Assembly: GCA_002917075.1 (NCBI GenBank)
Contig: NTMA01000119.1
Span: 90,460 to 154,459 of the forward strand
From: Hawksworthiomyces lignivorus
Lineage: Eukaryota > Ascomycota > Sordariomycetes > Ophiostomatales > Ophiostomataceae
Length of the DNA: 64,000 bases
Direction: 5' to 3'
Made by a program: the position numbers and the translations under genes. The notes beneath the pieces were generated by a model. The model ran no database searches. It was given only the letters and a program-made list of their open reading frames with translations, and was not told the origin of the DNA. Positions 32,070 through 41,140 of the stretch are shown in pieces; position 1 is the first letter of the stretch; the number at the start of each line of letters is the position of its first letter.

Positions 32070-33728
32070 TTTGTGGTACAAGTAACTCTGGGATAAGCAA
32101 AGCTAAAACTACAAATAAAAATAGAAATAAAACAAAAGCAATTTCCACAAAGAGACCCCTATTTATAACGCGCGCGGCAGCTCGGACTCTGCTGCTGAGC
32201 TATTATACGTGCCAAGGTTCCAGCTTGCCAACTGATATAACATGTACGGCGCGGATCCTCTTCAAGTTTAGTAGCAGTAAAGACCTGCAGGAAATAGGTC
32301 TGTAAAAGGAGCAAAGAGCAGCCAAGACTACGGAACGGAACAGAATCATACGTGAGTTTCTGACTGGCATCATTCTGCCTTCCCGGCTTCATGTAGGCGA
32401 TCCTTACCGAACAGCGACTTACAGCATCTTTGCTAGTTTAATTTTGGGAACAAACTAAATAGACGAAATCCTCTCCGTATGTGGTTTAGAGGCAAACCCC
32501 TCCCGTTCCCCTTCTGGGGTCCCCGACCAGGCCTCGCTGGGATGGAAGACGTCTCTGCTTATGTTTCCAGTGGACCCACATGCGAAGGAAGCGTGTGAAG
32601 GAGGGCAAAACGAGAGCTCTCGGCAGTTGTGATCGAAAGCTTCCCCTCCTAGGAATAGCTAGATTTCTCCTACGATCCCGCATCCAGCCCTGCCTAGCTC
32701 TCGCACTTCAACAGACAATGGCAGTAATTGGAACAGCGAAATAGCATAGCTGCTCTGGCAACCAGATTATATATGGCCTTTTACAAGTCCTTATTTAGCC
32801 CAGCTGAAAGCGCGCAAGGCATCTCGGAAGCTATGCAGGTAGTTGAATCCACTGCAGAAATTAAACCACGCCGCATCGGATTGACTGTGAAATCCTATAC
32901 ATGCGAATCAATGCAATGCGCCAATATTAGGTCGACGTTCCTTGGTGAGAGATTTCGCAGTCTATCTGGAGCTCAGCATCCAATGTCGCGGTTCCTGTCA
33001 TCGTCATGACTGACAGAGGCAAAAAGCGACGGCTCCTGAATGGCCCGTTCTGGATAAATTTGCAGCGAAGCGAGACCAACCACAATACAACGGATACAGA
33101 AATATAAGAGGCGATCCACGCGTTGGATCTGCACTCGACGTAACCTGGCATGCGCTGTGTTTGGATACTGGGCTTCATTCGGACCCATGCAACCGTAAAC
33201 TTCTGACAGAGATGTTCTGAAAGTGGAAAATGGAAAATGTCGAATAGCTACCCCTTCCTTGTGATATTAGGGTATGACTGATTCCTACGGAGAACAATAG
33301 AGAAAAGATGTCTGTGGACCTACCAGAGATGAAGAGACATCCGACGTAGCAGCCTCTCGTTTTCCTGATTTTACCATTAACCCGGAAGGATCAGTGCTTG
33401 CGTATTTGTACTCTCCGGTATTGTTTCACTGGAAAGTTTATAGATTATAGGTCAGAGCTGCGGTTTCATAAAACGAAACGAGAAGAGATCTAGCCGTCAA
33501 TAAATCGCAATATCCAGTGCTTTTCTAACACAGAAAAACAAGGAGCTTGGAATAAATAAACCCACCGAGCCAGCTGCATTTCATATCGACGTTCCCGGGA
33601 AAACCTTCCGCTTTCCTTTCTGTCTAACTACACCGTAGCCTTACGCTGCTACTCTTTGCTATCTGTTGATGACTTATGCACAGAGCGATTTAATCCTCGG
33701 ACTGAACGTCGCGACAAAATAATTCAAG
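32070..33728. other. 1.7 kb divergent promoter region
   Basis: This lies between the FAD monooxygenase (minus) and the MFS transporter (plus), so it should contain both promoters. I see no coding exon. A shared regulator site is possible but no clear palindromic element stood out. Confidence 0.5.
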
Positions 33729-35780
33729 ATGGCTTGGGGCATACTCGAGGTGCCTAATGAAGCACATGTGCCTGGCACAGGTGAGCCTCAACTATCTCTC
33801 TGTTAAAGAACAGTTAAATCCTTTCATGCTTGTTGCTAAGCATCCATAATCTAGTTGTTCTCTCCGACAAGTCCGACCTTCCTCCAGAGTTCGAGCACAT
33901 TCCCCGAGAATTGCTCAAGCATGGCAAGGGCAGCTTCGCGAACGTGGTCCTAGCACCCCAGCCGACGAGTTCGCCCAATGACCCCTTGAACGTGGGTAGC
34001 CTCCAAGAAGAGAAAAGAACAATATTTGGAAAATAGAATGCGCGAAAGGATAAAAGAGTGATGCTGACATAAAGAAGTGGCCGACATGGCGCAAGGATCT
34101 GGTCCTTCTCATCACCGGCTTCTCGGCCGCTATTGTTGGCGCATTCGGCCCTATGCTGTCCCCTGGATTTGTCCTCATCTCAAATGCTCTTGGTATCACT
34201 GTTGAGCAGCTCTCTCAAGTCACAGCATGGCTTATTCTGACTATTGGAATATCGCTATTTATCTTTAACCCCATCGCGAAAAAAGTAGGCCGGCGCCCCG
34301 TTTACCTGGTTTGCAGCATCATCATGCTGTCTTCCTCAATCTGGGGCGGTCTTGCGACCAGCTTTGGTTCTTTTGTGGCCAGCCGCGTCTGGGGCGGCCT
34401 TGGAATGGCGCCTTACGAGGTGCTCGTGCAGTGTACCATTGCAGACTTATACTTTGTGCACCAGCGTGCCACCCGTATTGCTGCGTGGAATCTATTTTTG
34501 CTCTGTGGCATTTCGGGAGGATCCCTGATTTCGGGCTACATTATCGAAGTAAGCCAAGGCCCCAAATCAAAGCTCCTCCCCTTTCCCCCTTCTCGTGGCG
34601 AACGATTGTTCTCTGACGCATCTTTTTTCTAGAACCAAACCTGGCAATGGACCTTGATCTGGTGTGCCATCTTCTTTGGTGCACTTCTGCCGCTCGTTTT
34701 CTTCTTTGTTCCAGAAACGGCATACGTTCGCCCGCCCTTGGCTCACCGGTTCGCCGGATATGATCTGCACCGGAGCGTGACCCCTGAGAAGAAAGACAAC
34801 GAAAAGGCTGCCGAAGACGGCCGTGTCGAAATAATTCCCGAGGAACGTTCACAGAAAAAAAAAGCAGCCGCTGCCGACCCTGAGTCTACCGCAGAGTCTG
34901 GCGCTGCCGTGGCTTCTATTCCAAGCAAGGGTTATTCCGAAGGCCCTACAGAGAAGAAGCATACATATTGGCAGTCCCTGCGCATTTTCACCGGCACATA
35001 CACAAAGACCCCTGTGCATCGCATTTTCCTGCGCCCCGTCGTTATCTTCTTCTACCCAGCTGTCTTCTGGGCATTCTTGATGTATGGAGCCACTAGCACC
35101 TGGATCGTAGTCTTCAGCGTCGTCAACGCAACCATTTTCACGGCACCGCCGTATAACTTTTCTGTGTCGCAGACGGGCCTCATCTCTCTATCCCCTTTTA
35201 TTTTTACACTACTGGGCGAGGTTATCTCGGGCCCGCTCAACGACTGGCTCAGCGTCTGGTTTGCTAAGAAGAACCACGGCATCTACGAGCCGGAATTTCG
35301 TCTACCGCTGATCATTGTGCCCCTAATCATCGGCGCAGCAGGGTTTTACGGCTTCGGTGCCACCGTCCACTTCCAGACGCATTGGAGCGGTCCAGTTTTG
35401 TGTTTCGGCCTTGCCAATATGGCTCTCGCCTTCTTGGGTTCCAGCATCTTTCCTTATATATTGGACGCCCATAACAACCTCACCGAAGAAGGTTCGCCAT
35501 TCCCCCCCCCCCCCCTTTTCTCCCGTTTACAAGATCTTCTCTGCTAACTTCCAGTCCAGCATTTGTCGCTATTAATGCTCGCAACTTTCTGACCTTTGGC
35601 CTCACGTATTTCGTCAACGACTGGCTCGCATCGTCTGGTGCTCTGAATGTCTTCATGGTGTTGGGCAGCATCTATGTTGCCGTGTGCTTGACGACCATCC
35701 CCCTGTATGTTTTTGGCAAGCGCATCCGATATTTTATTTCCAACAACCAGTTTTTGGAGCGCTTTATGCACGAGGATTGA
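33729..35780 (+). CDS. MFS transporter (Hol1-like drug:H+ antiporter group)
   Basis: Five exons (33729-33780, 33855-33991, 34078-34548, 34633-35491, 35560-35780) give 579 residues; introns are 74, 86, 84 and 68 bp. It starts MAWGILEVPNEAHVPGT, the characteristic opening of a fungal MFS group related to Hol1. Twelve membrane helices are suggested: six in exon 3 and early exon 4, then a long charged cytoplasmic loop (about 235-315, rich in Lys, Glu and Ala), then six more. Motif-A-like sequence KKVGRRPVYL and DPLNWP before helix 1 support the family. The last donor is weak (GTTCGC) but gives the conserved LTEE-AFVAINARNFL junction; retention would cut off the last ~73 residues. The third acceptor (AAG) is also non-ideal. 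The substrate is unknown; the location next to aromatic enzymes suggests an aromatic acid or its product. Confidence 0.87.
35503..35516 (+). repeat. poly-C tract in transporter intron 4
   Basis: An uninterrupted run of about 14 C lies within the 68-bp intron, between the weak donor and the branch region. Confidence 0.8.
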
Positions 35781-35943
35781 AAGGCGTAAGTCTGGAAAGA
35801 CTTTGGCTGGCTAGATGAGGATGCGGGGCATACTGACAGAGAGCTGGTCACGAAGCCTGATGCGCGTGCCAAAGACTGATACGCATCTAGAAGAAATAAG
35901 AAAACTTGAACAATAATGCAATATGTGAGCTTGCCAAGCGGTT

Positions 35944-36240
35944 CTAAACTTGAGTTTGTCGTCGAGACTGCTTCTCATAGTAAATGTGGAGCTCTGGCTT
36001 ATCACAAGACGCTACACCGCAGCGGACTGTGCGGACCACCAGCCACCGTCTTGGCTGCCCTCCTCGCATGTAGTCAGCGCCCACGATGTAACCAAAACAC
36101 ATGCATGTCTTGCACAGGTAGTGGCCGGACGGGACATCGTAAGACAGAACGCCCGAAGGTGCAGCCCACACAGCTTGCTGTCGCAAAACACATGCCGGAT
36201 GCGCAGACGAGGCTGGATGGCCGTCTGTGCCATTTCCCAC
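35944..36240 (-). other. orphan coding-like fragment with Cys pairs
   Basis: A stop-free minus-strand block with coding-like codon use reads GVLSYDVPSGHYLCKTCMCF, and later VVRTVRCGVASCDKPELHIY. The C-x2-C-x-C and C-x4-C spacing hints at metal binding. No ATG opens it in frame; a TGA lies just upstream, so it is either a 3' exon whose partner I could not find or a decayed gene. A neighbouring frame (about 36180-36278) is also protein-like (YETREIKSWEMAQTAIQPRL), which fits a frameshifted relic. Confidence 0.25.
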
Positions 36241-36534
36241 GATTTGATCTCTCTTGTTTCATATTCGTCCAGTAACATCAGTATTGATCTCTGCGCGTAT
36301 TTAGATCATACAGCTGTCATATTTGGACGGCTGTTTCCATCCATCGTGTCACATTCCGAGACACTTTCCTGTCACCTGCTGGGAGATGACGAGCCTTGCG
36401 CAAAATGATGTGCCCTATGCATAAGAATTATACTTATTGGACTATAGATACTCGAACTATTTGGAGGGAATCTTGGCTGGTCTGACCGGGCTACGATCTT
36501 TCAAAGGTGTGGATGGGCATTGTTTTGCGAAGTG

Positions 36535-36558
36535 GTGTGTGTGTGTGTGTGTGTGTGT
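36535..36558 (+). repeat. (GT)12 microsatellite
   Basis: Twelve uninterrupted GT dinucleotides in intergenic DNA. Confidence 0.95.
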
Positions 36559-37049
36559 GGAATACGGCTGTTGTAAGATACGGCAGGTGCGAGGGGAGAA
36601 AGACTTCTTTGCCCAGTTTGCCAACCTCCTAGGCCATCGCACCTTCTTCGTCGCTCCTTCTTTGCGCTCCGGGTTGCCCCCACTGTTGCCTTGTTGCCTT
36701 CCTTCGCTCGATTTGGTCTTAATGCACTCGTTATCCCCCCTCTTTCGTTCTCACTCCTTCCGATGCAAGAAAGGGAATAGAAAAGAAGGCGCCTTCCTCT
36801 TGCAGGAGAATAAATAGACGGGGCCGGCGCTGTTCCTGCGCATCTCTTTGAACCATGAAACCATATTTACGGTCGCTCTTTCGCGATGAAATATAAACGA
36901 AAGAAGAGGCTCAGATAGATTAATCTGCATTAAATTTTTATTACTGTCCTGCTAGAGCAAATCGAATCGCCCTGCATGGTCCCCGCCAGCAGAAAGACAC
37001 CTGAGAACGACGCAACCAGTCAGGCTCATATCTTGCCCCGCATCCAGCT

Positions 37050-37700
37050 ATGGCCCCACAAATCGCACCGACCACCTTTGCGGCGACCGTCATAGCTACA
37101 GCAGCTCCGACGGCGACAGCTCTGCCATCAGTCGGCCCTGCCGGCGGATCCAATGATGGAGGCCTGACGCAGGGCCAGATAGGAGGGATCCTAGGCGGCG
37201 TGGTTGCCTTTGTCGTGCTCGTGCTACTCTTTTGGTTCTGTATCACCAACAGCAAAGGTTACCGGGCGTACCACGAACACAGGCGCCACCGCGGCCGCCG
37301 GATCATCTACGAGTCTGAGGTCACCTACGAGGAGGATGAGACCACTGAGGTCTCGTCGACCACGGATACCACGGTTATAACCGAGCCCAGACGTGGCGGC
37401 GGTGGTCGGGGTGGCGGCGGCCGGCAGAGCAGCCAGCGCTATTCTTCTTCCGCAGCGCGGTCGCAGCGATCGTCTGCTCCGGCGCGCGCTGCAGAACAAT
37501 TGGCCGCGGCGGCGGTAGCACAAGAGCGGGCCCAGAGGGCCCAGCGAGCCCAGCGGGCCGCGCAGGCGAGAGCGGGCGTCTCGGTGTCGCGCGACTACGT
37601 CCTCAACCCGCCACCACCGCGCTTCCCGCCAACGGCACGACAGGCAAACTACCGCCAAACAGCATACCCGCAGTTCCCGGGCGTCAGCCGGTACCCTTGA
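37050..37700 (+). CDS. single-pass membrane protein, Ser/Arg-rich tail
   Basis: Single exon, 216 residues. The N-terminal ~45 residues are rich in Ala, Thr, Ser and Pro and end in Gly-rich sequence. One strong transmembrane helix, GGILGGVVAFVVLVLLFWFC, lies at about 47-68, followed by Lys/Arg/His. The cytoplasmic tail has an acidic patch (YESEVTYEEDE), a RGGGGRGGGG segment, an Ala/Gln/Arg repeat (QERAQRAQRAQR) and a C-terminal PPPPRFPP and Tyr-rich end. Filamentous fungi have many such lineage-specific proteins with the plan of Mid2/Wsc-type wall sensors, but there is no Cys-rich WSC domain or other recognisable domain. Function unknown. Confidence 0.7.
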   Translation: MAPQIAPTTFAATVIATAAPTATALPSVGPAGGSNDGGLTQGQIGGILGGVVAFVVLVLLFWFCITNSKGYRAYHEHRRHRGRRIIYESEVTYEEDETTEVSSTTDTTVITEPRRGGGGRGGGGRQSSQRYSSSAARSQRSSAPARAAEQLAAAAVAQERAQRAQRAQRAAQARAGVSVSRDYVLNPPPPRFPPTARQANYRQTAYPQFPGVSRYP

Positions 37701-38430
37701 AAAGATGTCATCACCACAGAGCACATTTTCCTCTTCTACCTCGGAGCAGCCTTAAGCAGCACTTATTATGAATGGTCGAAGTTCTGGAGCAGTCGGATCA
37801 TGTCAGCTATCATTTTTGGTGCGGGGCTCTACGGAAAAGATGAATGCCTGAGATAGAACTGACTCTCACCTGTTTCGGACAAGGATACAAGTTCGATCAA
37901 GGCTTTATCCTAGGCCTGGTACAGAACACGCGCTGGACTATTCTCGCATAGTTTTGGATCTGATTTCAGCTCAGATTCAGACGGGCTAGTATGCACTCGG
38001 CAGCTCTTCTCTCCGGTATTTCTCGACCATTACATCGAGCCGCGATATTTGGTTGTGTGAACGACATCTCGTAAGACATGGGCCGACATCTAATAGCACC
38101 ATCAATGTCCGAGCTCAGCTTAGATGCTTCTAATGCTTTCTTTGTCGTCTTGGGCACTTGTGCTTATTGAACTGCTGGAACATCGAGTCACACCAGACTC
38201 GTGAGAGTAAACTCAATTTCACCGAAAATTGCTTCAGTAGACTTTCAGCAGGCATTCATTTCAGGGATATTTGCGATTTTTTGTTTTATTTGATTTAATT
38301 CTCATGATACCCGATAGTGTCGTTTTTTGGAGGGCAATTTCATTTTCATTATGAATGCATTCGTGGTGCCCCAATAGCCGTAACAAAGACCTGACCAACG
38401 CCTCTTATAAATACGTATGCTGTGAAATAA
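37701..38430. other. intergenic region between convergent genes
   Basis: About 0.7 kb between the 3' ends of the membrane protein and the iron transporter. AT-rich, with no gene seen. Confidence 0.55.
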
Positions 38431-39537
38431 TTATTGCGCAGACGATGCTGCGCTTTCTGCGCTTGCGCCCTCGAACATGCGAACGCATAATACGGCCGCA
38501 ATAGCAGCTATTCCTCCCAAGATCACCATCTGCAAGCCCTCACAAGTGCTCTTCCACAGTCTCCTCCACGGAATATGGGACCGCTTCCACGACAATTGCC
38601 GTGCGCTTGTCTTTTGCTCGTCTTCAGAGCCGCCTTCCAGAACAAAGTCGCGCAAGAAGCCAAACGAAAAGAGGGCAATGACACAGACTGCAAAGCTCCA
38701 GCGCAGTCCGTCGCCGACGTTTGTCACCATAAAATAAGGCCACAGCGGCAGCAGTCCGCCAATGAGGTAGCCGAGCGCCACAGAAATGCCCGACGCAACC
38801 GGCCACACATCATCATCTGATGCTTCCCTCGCGCCGCTGTTGTCGTAGTAGCCGTAGTCGGACCCCGTCTCGTCTCCGTCTGCCAGCGCAGTAGTGCCGC
38901 TCGCCTTGCGGCTGCCGGCATATCCGTTCACAGACTTCATCACAGCATCCGACACGTGCGGCCGCGCAGCAATGTGTGCCATGACGTGCCGCCGCAGCTC
39001 AGACGGCAGGCTGAGAGGAGCGAGGTACTGCTCCATGACCGACGCCGCGGTCGCGCCCATCTCTTGGTCGTCCTGCTCGTCCTTCTCCTCGTCTGCGTCG
39101 GCCAGGGGAGAGGCCTCGACGTCGTCTGTGTTGTGCGTCTCCGAAGCTGGCGCGGATGAAGACGGCGATGCCGCCTGCCGCGCCGACAGGTAGCCGCCGA
39201 TGCCCATGCTGATGCAGCCCGCGCTGACCTCGGCCATGCCAGCATAGACCACCGTGTCCGTACGGCCAAGAGAGGACAGGCCGGCCGTCAGCGCGAAAGG
39301 CACGGTGAGGCCATCGGCAAAGCCGAGTGTGAAGTCGGCCCAGAAGCGGCGGGCTGTGGGCAGCGTCCGCTGCTTCTTCGCGGGGTTCGCCTGTGCGGGC
39401 AGCCGCTGGTTCTGGCGCCGGGGCTCTGTGGGTGGCTGGAGGAGAAATCGGGAGGTAAGGGGGATGCTGTCTTCGCTGGTGCTGTCGTCCATCGTGGCAA
39501 CCGGTTGGTGACCGGCGGTGTTCTGGCCGCCGAACAT
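38431..39537 (-). CDS. ccc1: Ccc1/VIT1-family vacuolar iron (Fe/Mn) transporter
   Basis: Single exon, 368 residues from ATG 39537 (MFGGQNTAGHQP). Family sequence starts at ARRFWADFTLGFADGLTVPF, matching the SDxxLGxxDGLxxPF first helix, then ALTAGLSS and AGMAEVSAGCISMGIGGYLS for helix 2, with the Met/Glu-rich metal region following. A long hydrophilic loop (about 130-240), acidic and Ser-rich, carries the helical metal-binding segment (MEQYLAPLSLPSELRRHVMA). Helices 3-5 follow (ISVALGYLIGGLLPLWPYF, ALFSFGFLRDF, LQMVILGGIAAIAAVLCV). Ccc1/VIT1 proteins carry Fe2+ and Mn2+ into the vacuole for storage and detoxification. The Ser/Asp insert before helix 3 is longer than in yeast. The downstream ATG was chosen because an earlier in-frame start would be TTG. 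Confidence 0.9.
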   Translation of the reverse strand: MFGGQNTAGHQPVATMDDSTSEDSIPLTSRFLLQPPTEPRRQNQRLPAQANPAKKQRTLPTARRFWADFTLGFADGLTVPFALTAGLSSLGRTDTVVYAGMAEVSAGCISMGIGGYLSARQAASPSSSAPASETHNTDDVEASPLADADEEKDEQDDQEMGATAASVMEQYLAPLSLPSELRRHVMAHIAARPHVSDAVMKSVNGYAGSRKASGTTALADGDETGSDYGYYDNSGAREASDDDVWPVASGISVALGYLIGGLLPLWPYFMVTNVGDGLRWSFAVCVIALFSFGFLRDFVLEGGSEDEQKTSARQLSWKRSHIPWRRLWKSTCEGLQMVILGGIAAIAAVLCVRMFEGASAESAASSAQ

Positions 39538-41140
39538 TTTGTCTCGAGGTAGACAGAAGGGTAATACACGGTACGGTATGAGAATAGAAGACAATGGCAG
39601 CGCAAGGCCCTGTTTGGGTAGCCTTGGTGAGAGACCTCTAAAGACAGAATTCCGCGGCGTTCAAGTCGAATAGGTAGCTCAGCGTAGCCGTCCAGACAAA
39701 CCTGTGAAGCAAAAATGAAAGAGTAGAGAGTTGAGGTTTGAAAGAAGGCAAGCGATTACTTTTTACATCTTATCCGGATAGCCCAGCACTACGGTTTACG
39801 CGGAAGTGCAATAGAACTATCATCCCATGCAGAGCCATGCAGCACCGTAGGAGGGCCTGCGCTGTGAAGTACAATGTGCCCGTGGTAGCATCCATGATTG
39901 GATCCCACATCCCAACGGGTACAAGGTCTTTGGCTGGGGGATACCGCAGAATCAAGAGTTGCCAACAGACTTCCGAGTCATGGTGGCTTCTCCACACAAG
40001 TACATACATACATACATGGGTAAGATTCTTTCGATAAGACCGGTCAGGTCAATCGGGAAGGTGGAGGCAGAGGCACGAGCCAGGAAAGCTTGAACTGCCT
40101 TTAACAAGCACGTTAGAATGTGTACTTAGTGAGGTAGGATTGAGTTCTCTAAAGAGGTCCTAAAGGTGCTAAGACAAAACTAATGCGAAGCGTCTTATTG
40201 GTGCCACGGGAAGCAGTGTGCTGTCTACCGTTCAGGACGGCAATCTCAGTCCAATACGAGCTAGCCAATCTACCCACGTGTGCCTGCAATTTTGGACCTA
40301 GAAGGCTTCTGCACCATACTTTTGTGCGTTAGGCGACTTCAGGGTCCCAGCGCATCAGCAAGCCATCAACTAAGGTACCATCTTAAGCTAAAGAGCCGCT
40401 CCCCATGCTTTTTTATCAGGCCCTGCTCGTTTTTTTTCATACTCCGTATGCATGGAAATCAATCACTTCGGTCTAGAAAGAAGACAAAGGCAGAGACAAA
40501 ATTGAATAAAATAGGGGCAGCGAACAAGGGCTAAGCCAATAACATCCAAGCAGCTATGATACAAAGAAAACTGTCAGCACGCTGCGTACGATGCAATTAA
40601 TTGCTCGTATCACTAAGTCTCTTTTCACTGTTCTTCTAATTGAAGCTGTTCCGTGTATTCCGTATGTGCCGGATGCAGAAATAAGATTGCGAGGCTTTTT
40701 GACAGCTGAAATATGATGTATTAATATAAGAATGGCATGTTTGGAAATATGAGCCTGTGATGCTTCTGTGCGATTTATGCAATGTAGGAGGACCATGCGC
40801 GTATTGACCGCGTTGGCTTCAGCCACTCATTTTCAGCCTGGTGCTTTAATTCTTAAATTTTAATAAGATTCAATCTCATTTGATGTTCTGCTGCAACTGC
40901 TGTCTACTCCTAACGCTTTTGCGCCTGTGAAGGTGAAAAAGAAAAAGAAAAAGACAAAAAACAAAAAACAAAAGAAAAAGACAAAAGACAAAAGAAAAGG
41001 AGCCGAGCTGGCGATTCCCATATGTACAGATGACCAGTCTTGAAAAGTCTATTCTCGTCCCCGCTAAAAAAAAAAGTTATAACAGATCGCTTCTTTCATG
41101 GAGCAAACACGTGCGGGCCGTGGGGCTCTTTTCCCTCACT
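39538..41140. other. 1.6 kb intergenic region
   Basis: Iron-transporter promoter side and 3' flank of the next minus-strand gene. It contains TACTCCGTA at 40440-40448 and an A-rich tract at 40931-41000. No gene seen. Confidence 0.5.
40931..41000 (+). repeat. A-rich low-complexity tract
   Basis: Repeated GAAAAA, GACAAAA and ACAAAAA units over about 70 bp. Confidence 0.85.

Larger units (their letters stand above)
35781..37049. other. intergenic region with a doubtful Cys-containing frame
   Basis: This contains the 3' flank of the transporter, a possible minus-strand coding fragment (35944-36240) and a (GT)12 microsatellite. No other gene is seen. Confidence 0.5.

Noticed and set aside
36535..36558. 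(GT)12 as a functional element
   Set aside because: Ordinary microsatellite in intergenic DNA with no gene close enough to suggest a role.
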